This document shows positions 8,786 to 16,965 of a stretch of DNA of 64,000 nt, piece after piece. Source of the stretch: Parvibaculum sp046297875 (GTDB lineage Bacteria; Pseudomonadota; Alphaproteobacteria; Parvibaculales; Parvibaculaceae); the NCBI RefSeq assembly GCF_046297875.1, contig NZ_JBKBHD010000001.1:2790001-2854000 (forward strand). Direction: 5' to 3'. The translations under genes were made by a program, and so were the position numbers. Numbering within the stretch: the stretch's first letter is position 1; every line of letters begins with the position of its first letter. A model generated the notes under the pieces. It was not told the DNA's origin and made no database searches. It saw only the letters and a program-made list of their open reading frames with translations.

Positions 8786-9619
8786 TCAATCCGACTTTTT
8801 CAATCCCGGCATAATATCCGAGAATTTCACGCCTGCAGCAAAAGATCCTCGCCAGGCGATGCGGATGCCCGTGGGTTCCGCGAAATTGAAATATCTGAAC
8901 TGCATCGACCAGCGCGGCCGGTCCGAGCGGTTTTCCCCCGACTGGTGCAGGGTCAGAAAATCCATCAAAAGCAGATCGCCGGGCTTTGTAAGCGGTGCGC
9001 ACCTGACATAGGGGGAAAGCCGTTTTTCTTCCTCGTCAAGCCGAAGCCCATAGGCGCCCTGCCGGGCGCCGTCGCCGCTTTCGTTGAAAACCGGGACGAT
9101 GCCTTCCTTATGGGATCCGGCCGCAATCTCTACCGGTCCCATTTCCGGCTGAACAGGCAGAAGCGTGGACCAGAAGACGATGCCGTCCAGACTGCGCAGC
9201 TGAGCGGGAAATTCCTGGTGCCACGGTGCCCGGAAAGTATGCTCCCGGGGATTGTCGATCCTTATGCCGTAACCTCCCGCAGCGAGGCCGGGGACGGAGC
9301 CCGACCGCAACCTCTCGAATACCGCTTCATTGCGGCGATCGGCAACAAGCCTCATGAAGCCGGGGATTTGTTTGACGGCGTCGTAGACTTCGCCACCGAT
9401 GCCGCGATCCTTACCGATCAGGGACATGTAGCCGCCGGTCATCGCCTCGAGCGGCGTCTCGCAGGCTACTTTCAGCCCATGCCTTCTGGCGGACAATTCC
9501 ACGACCCGGCGGATTCCCTCCTGGATCGGAGCAATCTCGCTTTCGAAGTCGTAGAAATCCGGGAGAAGAACAAACCCGTCATTCTCAAAGGAGGCAACAG
9601 CGCCCGCGCTCAGTTCCAT
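8786..9619 (-). CDS. Phytanoyl-CoA dioxygenase (PhyH) family protein
   Basis: 277-residue Fe(II)/2-oxoglutarate dioxygenase-like protein. The putative metal triad is HQE in APWHQEFPAQ plus the distal histidine in LTLHQSGENRS; the arginine in the latter may hold 2-oxoglutarate. The fold motif GDLLLMDFLTLHQS is typical. I start at the ATG at 9619, with GAGGAG about 12 bp upstream and 8 bp after the preceding stop; a start 39 bp earlier would overlap the previous gene. In glycan clusters this family hydroxylates sugars or linked acyl groups; substrate unknown. Confidence 0.75.
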   Translation of the reverse strand: MELSAGAVASFENDGFVLLPDFYDFESEIAPIQEGIRRVVELSARRHGLKVACETPLEAMTGGYMSLIGKDRGIGGEVYDAVKQIPGFMRLVADRRNEAVFERLRSGSVPGLAAGGYGIRIDNPREHTFRAPWHQEFPAQLRSLDGIVFWSTLLPVQPEMGPVEIAAGSHKEGIVPVFNESGDGARQGAYGLRLDEEEKRLSPYVRCAPLTKPGDLLLMDFLTLHQSGENRSDRPRWSMQFRYFNFAEPTGIRIAWRGSFAAGVKFSDIMPGLKKSD

Positions 9620-9627
9620 TTTGACGT

Positions 9628-10341
9628 CTAGCTCCTCGCTTCGAGAAACTGCCGCCACCCCACCGTGCGGGGGAGGAGACGGTCAGCCGCGCCTTTCCCT
9701 TCGGCGGCGATCAGGTCGAGTATGGTCACGTATGGAGAAACGAAAGACTCGCCGCTCCCCCAAGGGGTCTTGCTGTACTCCATGTATTCAACACCAACAC
9801 CTTCCCGCTCGAAAGCCTCATGGTCCATATAGGCTGCGGCACCATGTCCCGTGATGTACTCCGTGCCGCCGACCGCTTTCACCAGATCAAGCACCCGCTG
9901 CCATGACGACCCTGTTACCCCCATTTCACTGGAGCGCAGGACACGCGCCGGCGAAATGCCGATATAGGATGCCGGCAAGGCGGCGGACTGGATAAGGCAA
10001 TTCAAGAGCGACGCCTCGCCGGTCGCCATGTCAAATATTTCAAGCGCTGCGGTCCTGGCCGAGAGGCGGGAAAGGCTTTGGCGCAACATCTCGCGGTGGG
10101 ATGCGATCCAGGCGTTTCCTGCCGGGCGCAACTCGGCAATGGACGTCAGAGTACCCTTGCCCTCCAGCGGAATGGACATCCACTTGCGTTGCCCATTGAT
10201 GTTCACCTGAATCCGGTTCGTGAAAGAACCCTTGGAGAACTGCGCGTCATCCAGCCAGATGTAGACATCCGCGAGCATCATCTGCTCGAAAAAGCCCGGC
10301 CAGGGAAAATACATCGGCTGCGAAATGACAACGCGTGTCAC
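9628..10341 (-). CDS. WbqC-family protein
   Basis: 237 residues with the WbqC signature: VVISQPMYFPWPGFFEQM at the N-terminus, WLDDAQFSKGSFTNRI and a C-terminal GVGVEYMEYSKTPW region. The family is found in O-antigen and lipopolysaccharide gene clusters and is thought to act in amino-sugar modification; no reaction is established that I can cite. The start codon overlaps the stop of the GNAT gene upstream (10338-10341), so the two are coupled. Confidence 0.8.
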   Translation of the reverse strand: MTRVVISQPMYFPWPGFFEQMMLADVYIWLDDAQFSKGSFTNRIQVNINGQRKWMSIPLEGKGTLTSIAELRPAGNAWIASHREMLRQSLSRLSARTAALEIFDMATGEASLLNCLIQSAALPASYIGISPARVLRSSEMGVTGSSWQRVLDLVKAVGGTEYITGHGAAAYMDHEAFEREGVGVEYMEYSKTPWGSGESFVSPYVTILDLIAAEGKGAADRLLPRTVGWRQFLEARS

Positions 10342-10871
10342 GCTTGGCGTTCCTCAAGGAAAATTTCCATGAGAAGTACGTCGTGCCAACTTGTACCGTT
10401 GAAGTAGTGTTCTCGGCGCACGCCAACTTCATTGAAGCCCAGAGACCTGTAAAGCTGTATGGCCCGATCATTTTCATACATTACCTCCAACTCTACCTTG
10501 CGGAGGCCCATCGTTTCCTTCGCATAGTCGAGCAGAAGTGTGACAGCTTGGCGCCCTACTCCACGCCCTTGCACAGCCCGGGAAATCGCAATGCCCAGAG
10601 CTCCGTGACGGCCCTTCCCATGCACATTAGTCAATTGGACGAACCCGAGGCATTTGTCAGTCTCAATGTCTGCAACCACAAAGAAAGCCCCCTTTGGATC
10701 GCTAGTCCGCCGCTCAAGCCAATGATCGAGATCGATTGAGGTTTCTGTATCTGGATAAGCGAGAAGAAGGTGCTGGAGCGCGGTATCGCGCCGCATACTG
10801 CCCAGCTCCACCTTGTCGCCGGCACCGGGCGCCCGCAGCTTTACATCGAACCTCGTTACTCCCGGACGCAT
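10338..10871 (-). CDS. GNAT-family N-acetyltransferase
   Basis: 177 residues with the acetyl-CoA pyrophosphate loop QGRGVGRQA, the preceding beta-strand GALGIAISRAV and the RSLGFNEVGVRREHYF C-terminal motif of RimJ/RimL-like GNAT enzymes. Next to an aminotransferase-containing glycan cluster it could acylate an amino sugar, although protein N-acetylation cannot be excluded. Its start overlaps the end of the upstream gene by 16 bp and its stop overlaps the next start, in keeping with a packed operon. Confidence 0.8.
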   Translation of the reverse strand: MRPGVTRFDVKLRAPGAGDKVELGSMRRDTALQHLLLAYPDTETSIDLDHWLERRTSDPKGAFFVVADIETDKCLGFVQLTNVHGKGRHGALGIAISRAVQGRGVGRQAVTLLLDYAKETMGLRKVELEVMYENDRAIQLYRSLGFNEVGVRREHYFNGTSWHDVLLMEIFLEERQA

Positions 10872-11608
10872 TTGAGATATCCCCCGGGAGAGGATGAAAC
10901 CACAAGCTTGCCATTCACGACGGGATCGACTTCGAAACGATCGGTTTCCCGGAGATAATCGTTCAGTGCCGCAAGCGGTTCGTTACCTTTGAACCAAAGC
11001 TTTGAACGTTTCCGCGGTGCATTCGCCTCATCAACATGGCCGACGAGCGTATCTGCGACAACGAGATAACACCCTTTCGTAACAAGAGGCGCATATGCCC
11101 GGAGTTCGGACAGTACGTGGTCGCGCGAATGGTCTGAATCCAGAATAACCATCACGGAGGCGCCCTCCGGAATATTTGCCGCCACCTGAGCCACAATTCG
11201 TGGGTCGCTAGACGGCCCTTCAATCATCGTCACACGCCTAGACATAGGATGAGATTCGATCGACTCTCGATTGTGAGCACGAATATCGATATCTACGCCT
11301 ATGACCTGTCCTTTTCCAATCAACTCGAGAATAGACGCCATAAAGAGCACCGACCCGCCGCGTGCAATTCCCGTCTCTATGATTATGTCGGGCTTTGTAG
11401 ACCAGATGACTTCCTGGGTCGCCATGACATCGGCAGGCATTTGAATGATCGGAACGCCTAGCCACGTCCAAAGGTAGCTGTAGTCGAAACGATCAAGATC
11501 GGAAACGAGTTCAAGAGATCTGCTGAATACGAACTTGTCTTGTCCGAGTGCAACTGATTGCTGGACTCGGTTTTCCTCGAATTCCTTACGGTCATCTTTG
11601 ACGGACAT
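10856..11608 (-). CDS. CmcI-type cephalosporin hydroxylase / rhamnosyl O-methyltransferase family protein
   Basis: 250 residues with the SAM-binding fold of the CmcI family: IIIETGIARGGSVLFMAS, VIGVDIDIRAHNR, ILDSDHSRDHVLSELRAY. Despite the family name, members in sugar clusters are generally predicted O-methyltransferases. The metal site is suggested by D and H in DSDHSRDH. It leads the tight sub-operon CmcI-GNAT-WbqC-PhyH-methyltransferase and lies 62 bp after the C-methyltransferase gene. Likely role: O-methylation of a surface sugar (inference from context). Confidence 0.75.
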   Translation of the reverse strand: MSVKDDRKEFEENRVQQSVALGQDKFVFSRSLELVSDLDRFDYSYLWTWLGVPIIQMPADVMATQEVIWSTKPDIIIETGIARGGSVLFMASILELIGKGQVIGVDIDIRAHNRESIESHPMSRRVTMIEGPSSDPRIVAQVAANIPEGASVMVILDSDHSRDHVLSELRAYAPLVTKGCYLVVADTLVGHVDEANAPRKRSKLWFKGNEPLAALNDYLRETDRFEVDPVVNGKLVVSSSPGGYLKCVRE

Positions 11609-11670
11609 AATCTATCTTTCCTGATCTTGCGCGTGGTCGCGCCAAAATATGCCAGACCGAAAGCCTGCTG

Positions 11671-12897
11671 TCAGTTAACCCTCAACTCCGGCACCGCCAT
11701 CACGAATTTCGCGCCCCATTGCCTCGCGTGGGAAAGCTGGCTCTGCACTTCCTCGCTGATATTCCACGGCAGGATCACGATGATATCGGGGCGGTCCGCA
11801 TCCAAATGGCCGGGCGCGACGATCGGGATGCGGCTGCCGGGCATGAAGCGGCCCTGCTTTGCGGTGGCCTTGTCCACCACGTAAGGGATGAGGTCGGGCC
11901 TTGTGCCTGCGAAATTCATCAGCGTGTTGCCCTTCGCGGCCGCGCCATAGGCGGCGACTTTCAGTCCCTTGCGCTTTGCATCGATCAGGAATGCGGTGAA
12001 ATCATCTTTCACCTTTTCCGCGCGCTTCTGAAAACCCGCATAGAGGGCCTCGCCCTCCACGCCCGCGCGGCGCTCGGCTTCAAGGAGTGCGGCGAGGCGT
12101 GTGGTCTTTTCCCGGCTGCCCGTATCCGCGCGCTGCGCGAAGGCGCGCAGGCTTCCGCCATGGGTCGGCAGTTCCTCGACGTCGAAAAGCGCAAGGCCGT
12201 TCTTCTCGAAGACGCGGGCAACGGCGCTGAGCGAGAGATAGGAATAATGTTCGTGATAGATCGTGTCGAACTGGTTTTCGGCAACGAGCTTCAGGAGATG
12301 CGGGAACTCGAAGGTGGACACGCCTTCCGGCTTCAGCAGCGTTGCGAAGCCTGCAACGAAGTCGTTGATGTCCGGCACATGGGCGAGGACATTGTTTGCG
12401 GCGGTGAGATCGGCTTGTCTGCCCGCCGCCGCTAGCCGCATCGCAAGCTCCTTGCCGAAGAAGCTCTGTTCGATCTCGATGCCCTTGTCGCGCGCCGCCG
12501 CCGCTGTGCTCGCCGTCGGCTCGACGCCATAACAGGGCACGCCCGCCTGCTTCACATATTGGAGGAGATAGCCGTCATTCGCCGCGACCTCCACCACCAT
12601 GCTTTGCGGCCCGACACCGAAGCGGGCGGTCATCTCGCTCACATATTTCTGCGAATGGGCAAGCCAACCGGCGGAGGTGGAGCTGAAATAGGCATAGTCA
12701 TGCGCGAAGAGCTCCTCTCGACCCGCATGGTCTTCCGTCTGGACGAGCCAGCAGGCGGTGCAAACGAGCACGCGCAGCGGATACCAGGTCTCGGGCGCGG
12801 TGAGGCCTTCATGCGTGAGATAGGCATTCGAGGGCGGTGCGGAGCCGAGATCGGCAAAGACAAGCTCAAGCGGCGTTCCGCAGTGACGGCACTTCAC
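11671..12897 (-). CDS. Sugar C-methyltransferase (TylC3/NovU-like)
   Basis: 408-residue class I methyltransferase with the N-terminal zinc element CRHC...CTAC, SAM-binding core VVEVAANDGYLLQYV, the active-site region EFPHLL...YHEHYSYLS and a C-terminal domain with VAAYGAAAKGNTLMNF. This is the signature of NDP-4-keto-6-deoxyhexose 3-C-methyltransferases. Start is GTG at 12897, preceded by AGGAGGG, and it overlaps the rfbC stop as GTGA; a longer frame would overlap rfbC by about 80 bp. Being coupled to rfbF-rfbG-rfbC it probably methylates C3 of a CDP-4-keto-6-deoxyhexose. Confidence 0.85.
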   Translation of the reverse strand: MKCRHCGTPLELVFADLGSAPPSNAYLTHEGLTAPETWYPLRVLVCTACWLVQTEDHAGREELFAHDYAYFSSTSAGWLAHSQKYVSEMTARFGVGPQSMVVEVAANDGYLLQYVKQAGVPCYGVEPTASTAAAARDKGIEIEQSFFGKELAMRLAAAGRQADLTAANNVLAHVPDINDFVAGFATLLKPEGVSTFEFPHLLKLVAENQFDTIYHEHYSYLSLSAVARVFEKNGLALFDVEELPTHGGSLRAFAQRADTGSREKTTRLAALLEAERRAGVEGEALYAGFQKRAEKVKDDFTAFLIDAKRKGLKVAAYGAAAKGNTLMNFAGTRPDLIPYVVDKATAKQGRFMPGSRIPIVAPGHLDADRPDIIVILPWNISEEVQSQLSHARQWGAKFVMAVPELRVN

Positions 12898-13457
12898 GTC
12901 TCGTTCCCTCCTGCCATCGCGCTGAAATCGCGAAAGCTCATGTCCCGCTCCGACCTTTCGGCGATCAGGAGCGGCCATTCCACGCCGATCGCGGGATCAT
13001 CGGCGCGCACACCGTCTTCAGCAGCGGGTGCATAGGCCGCTGAGTGGATATAGAACATTTCCACATCGTCCGTCATCGTCTGAAATCCATGCGCAAAGCC
13101 GGGCGGGATCAGAAGGCTCGCGCCATTCTCGCCGGTCAGATATTCGCCATGCCAGCGTCCGAATGTGGGCGATCCTGGCCGGAGGTCGATTGCGACATCG
13201 AAGACCTCGCCTCGCAGGCAACTCACGAGCTTTGCTTCCTCATGCGGCGGGTGCTGGTAGTGCATTCCGCGCACCGTGCCGCGCTTAGCCGTGAGCGTTC
13301 GGTTGATCTGGGCGACCGTCCAGAGCCAGCCGGCCTCGCTCAATTCTTCGTTACAGAACATGCGTTCGAGCCAGCCGCGATGGTCGCCCATGCGTTTGCG
13401 CTTGAGCAGAACGAGGCCGTCGAGAGGCGTGTGCGCTATGTCGAAGCGGCCGGTCAT
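12894..13457 (-). CDS. rfbC: RmlC-family NDP-4-keto-6-deoxyhexose 3,5-epimerase
   Basis: 187-residue cupin of the RmlC/RfbC family. Expected active-site pieces are present: the catalytic histidine in GTVRGMHYQ, the lysine of EEAKLVSCLRGEVFDVAIDL, and LIPPGFAHGFQ. The sequence is related to the dTDP-rhamnose enzyme, but partners here (rfbF, rfbG) produce a CDP-linked sugar, so the substrate is probably CDP-4-dehydro-6-deoxyglucose rather than the dTDP sugar. No rmlA, rmlB or rmlD is in the window. Its start shares one base with the rfbG stop. Confidence 0.88.
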   Translation of the reverse strand: MTGRFDIAHTPLDGLVLLKRKRMGDHRGWLERMFCNEELSEAGWLWTVAQINRTLTAKRGTVRGMHYQHPPHEEAKLVSCLRGEVFDVAIDLRPGSPTFGRWHGEYLTGENGASLLIPPGFAHGFQTMTDDVEMFYIHSAAYAPAAEDGVRADDPAIGVEWPLLIAERSERDMSFRDFSAMAGGNET

Positions 13458-14536
13458 CAGGCGCCCTTCCCGTGCAGCGCTTCAAAGGCAGCAATCTGGC
13501 TGAAGGTGGCCTCGCGCATGTCGGCTCCTACGTTCAACGCGCGATACCATTCGGCCAGCCACGCGACACATGGCTCACCCGCCAGCCGGTCTTTCCAGCC
13601 GAGGCAGGCGCGCGCCCTCCGGCTGTCGATTTCCAGCGCCATCATCTCGTGGGGGCCCGTGTCATTTGCGGGCTCCCAGCCGCCGCCACCGAGCGCCGAC
13701 TGGACTGCTTCTGCGAGGGCGGCAACGGTAACGGGCGCTGCATCGGGCGGCGGGCCGAAATTCAGTGCCGCAGGCAGATCTGCCCGCTCGGAAAGACCAC
13801 GGGCATAGGCGAAATAGCCGGAAAGACAATCCAGGACGTGCTGCCACGGCCGTGCGGCGGAAGGATTGCGCAGGACGAGCGGCTCCCCTTTTCGAAGGGC
13901 CCGCCAGATATCGGGCACCAGCCGGTCTTCCGAAAAATCGCCGCCGCCGATGACATTGCCGCCGCGCGCCGTTGCGACACGCACACCCGCCTCCGCAAAG
14001 AACGAACGCGCATAGGATGAGGTGACGATTTCGGCGGCCGCCTTCGACGCGGAATAGGGATCGTGGCCGCCAAGCGGATCTTCCTCGCGGAAGGAGACGC
14101 CCTGCTCTGCATTCTCATAGACCTTGTCCGTCGTCACGACGAGGACGGCGCGGAGCGCCTCTCGCCCTCTCAGCGCCTCAAGCAGGTTCACGGTGCCCAT
14201 GACATTGGTTGCGAAAGTGTCGACAGGCGCTGCATAGGAGCGGCGCACCAACGGTTGCGCCGCCATGTGAATGACGATTTCCGGGTCCGCCGCATCAATG
14301 GCCGCGCGCAAGGCGGCCACATCGCGCAGATCGCCGATATGGGAACGAACCGAATTTTCTATGGCAGCGAGCGCGAAGAGGTTGGGCTCCGTCTCGGGCG
14401 CCAGCGCAAAGCCTGTCACCTCGGCGCCCATGCGCGAAAGCCAGAGCGATGCCCATGCCCCCTTGAAACCTGTGTGGCCCGTCAGTAACACGCGCCTGCC
14501 CACCCAGAAAGCCTTATCGAGGCCATCGATCGCCAC
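13457..14536 (-). CDS. rfbG: CDP-glucose 4,6-dehydratase RfbG
   Basis: Extended short-chain dehydrogenase of 359 residues converting CDP-glucose to CDP-4-dehydro-6-deoxyglucose. Motifs: TGHTGFKGAWAS for NAD binding near the N-terminus, VTTDKVYEN, the YxxxK pair in YSASKAAAE, and ARGGNVIGGGDFSEDRLVPD. GTG start at 14536 with GGGGGA upstream, 1 bp after the rfbF stop. Longer frames run back into rfbF. Second step of the CDP-sugar branch. Confidence 0.93.
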   Translation of the reverse strand: MAIDGLDKAFWVGRRVLLTGHTGFKGAWASLWLSRMGAEVTGFALAPETEPNLFALAAIENSVRSHIGDLRDVAALRAAIDAADPEIVIHMAAQPLVRRSYAAPVDTFATNVMGTVNLLEALRGREALRAVLVVTTDKVYENAEQGVSFREEDPLGGHDPYSASKAAAEIVTSSYARSFFAEAGVRVATARGGNVIGGGDFSEDRLVPDIWRALRKGEPLVLRNPSAARPWQHVLDCLSGYFAYARGLSERADLPAALNFGPPPDAAPVTVAALAEAVQSALGGGGWEPANDTGPHEMMALEIDSRRARACLGWKDRLAGEPCVAWLAEWYRALNVGADMREATFSQIAAFEALHGKGA

Positions 14537-14537
14537 G

Positions 14538-15317
14538 CTATTTCCCCCATAGCTTCCAGGGCGCCCCGCCGGCCCCCCATAGCTCTTCGAGATGGTTCTT
14601 GTCGCGCAGCGTATCCATAGGCTGCCAGAACCCGTTATGAGCAAAGCTCATCAACTCGCCGTCATTTGCGAGGCTCGTCAGAGGCTCGCCTTCGAATGGC
14701 ATTGCATCGCCATCTATCCGGTCCAGCACGGATGGTTCGAGTGCGAAAAACCCGCCATTGATCCAGGCATTGTCACCCGGCGGCTTTTCAATGAAACGCT
14801 GCACCTTGTCGCCCGTCAATTCGAGCGCGCCATAGCGGCCGGGGGGGACCACACGTGTCAGCGTGGCGGCCTTGCCGTGGCTTCTATGGAAGGCGAGCAG
14901 CGCACCGATGTCGACGTCGGCAACGCCGTCGCCATAGGTCATGAAAAAGGTTTCGCCGGGATTGAGATAGTCACGGACTCGCTTGATGCGGCCGCCAGTC
15001 ATGGTTTCCGCGCCCGTGTCGACAAGAGTGATGCACCAGTCTTCGCTCGTATTCTGATGGTAGACAATCTCGCCTGAGCGCGGGTTTATGGTCACATCCG
15101 ACGAGTGAAGCGCATAGTTCGCGAAATATTCCTTGATCATGTAGCCGCGATAGCCAAGGCAGATCACGAAATCGGTGAACCCGAAATGGGTGTAGATCTT
15201 CATGATGTGCCAGAGGATCGGCCTGCCGCCAATCTCGATCATCGGCTTCGGGCGGAGCTGGCTCTCCTCCGATATGCGTGTGCCAAGCCCGCCGGCCAGC
15301 AATACGACCTTTGTCAT
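14538..15317 (-). CDS. rfbF: Glucose-1-phosphate cytidylyltransferase RfbF
   Basis: 259-residue nucleotidyltransferase making CDP-glucose from CTP and glucose 1-phosphate. Shows LAGGLGTRISEES near the start, LRPKPMIEIGGRPILWHIMK and the metal-binding TYGDGVADVD. First gene of the minus-strand glycan operon, 22 bp after gmk, so expression may be shared with gmk and yicC upstream. No obvious terminator separates them. Confidence 0.94.
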   Translation of the reverse strand: MTKVVLLAGGLGTRISEESQLRPKPMIEIGGRPILWHIMKIYTHFGFTDFVICLGYRGYMIKEYFANYALHSSDVTINPRSGEIVYHQNTSEDWCITLVDTGAETMTGGRIKRVRDYLNPGETFFMTYGDGVADVDIGALLAFHRSHGKAATLTRVVPPGRYGALELTGDKVQRFIEKPPGDNAWINGGFFALEPSVLDRIDGDAMPFEGEPLTSLANDGELMSFAHNGFWQPMDTLRDKNHLEELWGAGGAPWKLWGK

Positions 15318-15339
15318 GTGCCTTCCCCCAAGGTCCTGG

Positions 15340-15978
15340 CTACAGCGCTTCGCGCAACTGCTTCACGAAGTTGGACAGACCCGTGAGGCGGCGGCGCTTC
15401 AGCCGCTCGGCGCGCAGCACCGACTGCAACTCCATGAAGGCCTTGTCGATATTCTCGTTGATGATGATGTAGTCATATTCCTGATAGTGGCTGATCTCGT
15501 CGGAAGCCTTCGCCATGCGCGCGGCTACGACATCCGCCGGGTCCTGGGCGCGCTTCTCGAGGCGCTTTTCAAGATCCTGCGCCGAAGGCGGCAGGATGAA
15601 GACCTTCACGAGATCCTCCTGCGCCGTTTCATCGAGCTGCTGCGTTCCCTGCCAGTCGATGTCGAACAGCACATCGCGGCCGTGCGCCAGTGCATCCTCG
15701 ACGGGTTTTCGTGGCGTACCGTAATAATTGCCGAATACCTTGGCGTGTTCGAGGAACTCGCCATTGTTGCGCATGATGCCGAAATCTTCCGTGCTCAGAA
15801 AGAAATAGTCCTTGCCGTCCACCTCGCCCGGCCGCGGCTTTCGTGTGGTGGCGGAGACGGACATGTCTATCTCGCTGTCGCTTTCGAGCAGGCGGCGGGA
15901 AAGCGTGGTCTTGCCGGCGCCGGACGGCGAGGACAGCACCAGCATGAGGCCGCGACGGTGAATTTCGATTCCGGTCAT
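15340..15978 (-). CDS. gmk: Guanylate kinase
   Basis: Phosphorylates GMP to GDP. 212 residues, with P-loop SSPSGAGKTTLSRRLL, GMP-binding SATTRKPRPGEVDGKDY and GNYYGTP, and the lid segment RLEKRAQDPADVVAARM. Starts 4 bp after the yicC stop; yicC-gmk adjacency is a common arrangement. Downstream lies the glycan operon rather than rsmA. Confidence 0.95.
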   Translation of the reverse strand: MTGIEIHRRGLMLVLSSPSGAGKTTLSRRLLESDSEIDMSVSATTRKPRPGEVDGKDYFFLSTEDFGIMRNNGEFLEHAKVFGNYYGTPRKPVEDALAHGRDVLFDIDWQGTQQLDETAQEDLVKVFILPPSAQDLEKRLEKRAQDPADVVAARMAKASDEISHYQEYDYIIINENIDKAFMELQSVLRAERLKRRRLTGLSNFVKQLREAL

Positions 15979-15982
15979 GCAG

Positions 15983-16873
15983 TCATTCCACGTTCTGAAT
16001 TTGCTCGCGGAACTGGTCGATAACCGTCTTCAGATCAAGCCCGATACGTGTGAGGCTCACATCTGCGGCCTTTGAGCAAAGTGTGTTCGCTTCGCGGTTG
16101 AACTCCTGCGTCAGGAAATCGAAGCGGCGGCCGACCGGTTCCTCAGATTCCAGCAGGTCGCGCGCCTGTGCAACATGGGCCATAAGACGATCGAGTTCTT
16201 CGCGGATGTCGGCCTTGGTCGCGAGCATGGAGACTTCCTGGGCCAGCCGGTCTTCTGACAGGGCGGGCGAAGCGCCGAGAAGTTCATTTACCTGAGCCAT
16301 AAGCCGGGCCTTGAGCGCCTCGGGCGTGGCCGCCGGGCAGGCAGCCGCATCGGCGGTCAACTTTTCAATCAGACCGATCTGGTTGCGCAAAACAGCCTCG
16401 AGCTTTGCGCCTTCATCGGCACGGGCGCGGGCGAGCGCAGTGACGGCTTCGGCAAAGGAAGAAACCAGCGCTTCCTCGAAAGCCGCCCGCTCTTCGTCCG
16501 TTTCCTCGATATCCTCCGCGTTCTCCAGCACGCCCTTGAGCGCGAGGATGCCTTCTGGCCTTGGCGGAGCGGTTTCCATCGTGCGCCGCAACTCACCCAC
16601 CGCATCGACCACTACCCGCAGCGCCTCGCGGTTGACGCGAAGGGGCGATGCTTCCGCCGCGCGGTCCATCGTCAGGGTAATCTGGCAATTGCCGCGCCGA
16701 AGCTGCCGCGCAAGTTCGGCGCGCAGGCGGGCATCGAGCCGGTCGAGGCCAGAAGGCAGGCGGAAGCGCGCATCGAGCCCCTTGCCGTTGACGCTCCGCA
16801 GCTCCCAGTGCCAACGGGCGGCGCCAGAGGCCCCTTCCACGCGGGCAAAACCTGTCATGCTGTTGAGCGGCAT
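15983..16873 (-). CDS. yicC: YicC-family protein, predicted endoribonuclease
   Basis: 296 residues with N-terminal SMTGFARVEG and C-terminal REELDRLMAHVAQARDLL, GRRFDFLTQEFNREANTL, the two hallmarks of YicC. The family has been linked to RNA turnover and stationary-phase survival; a ribonuclease activity has been reported for E. coli YicC. Cytoplasmic, with no membrane segment. Sits between mltG and gmk as in many alphaproteobacteria. Confidence 0.9.
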   Translation of the reverse strand: MPLNSMTGFARVEGASGAARWHWELRSVNGKGLDARFRLPSGLDRLDARLRAELARQLRRGNCQITLTMDRAAEASPLRVNREALRVVVDAVGELRRTMETAPPRPEGILALKGVLENAEDIEETDEERAAFEEALVSSFAEAVTALARARADEGAKLEAVLRNQIGLIEKLTADAAACPAATPEALKARLMAQVNELLGASPALSEDRLAQEVSMLATKADIREELDRLMAHVAQARDLLESEEPVGRRFDFLTQEFNREANTLCSKAADVSLTRIGLDLKTVIDQFREQIQNVE

Positions 16874-16965
16874 CGAACCTCCCCGGAATCATGAACTTTC
16901 CGGGCGACTATAGCAGCCTCGCCCCAGCGGTTCGCCATTACCGTATGCCGGAATTCCAATCAGGG

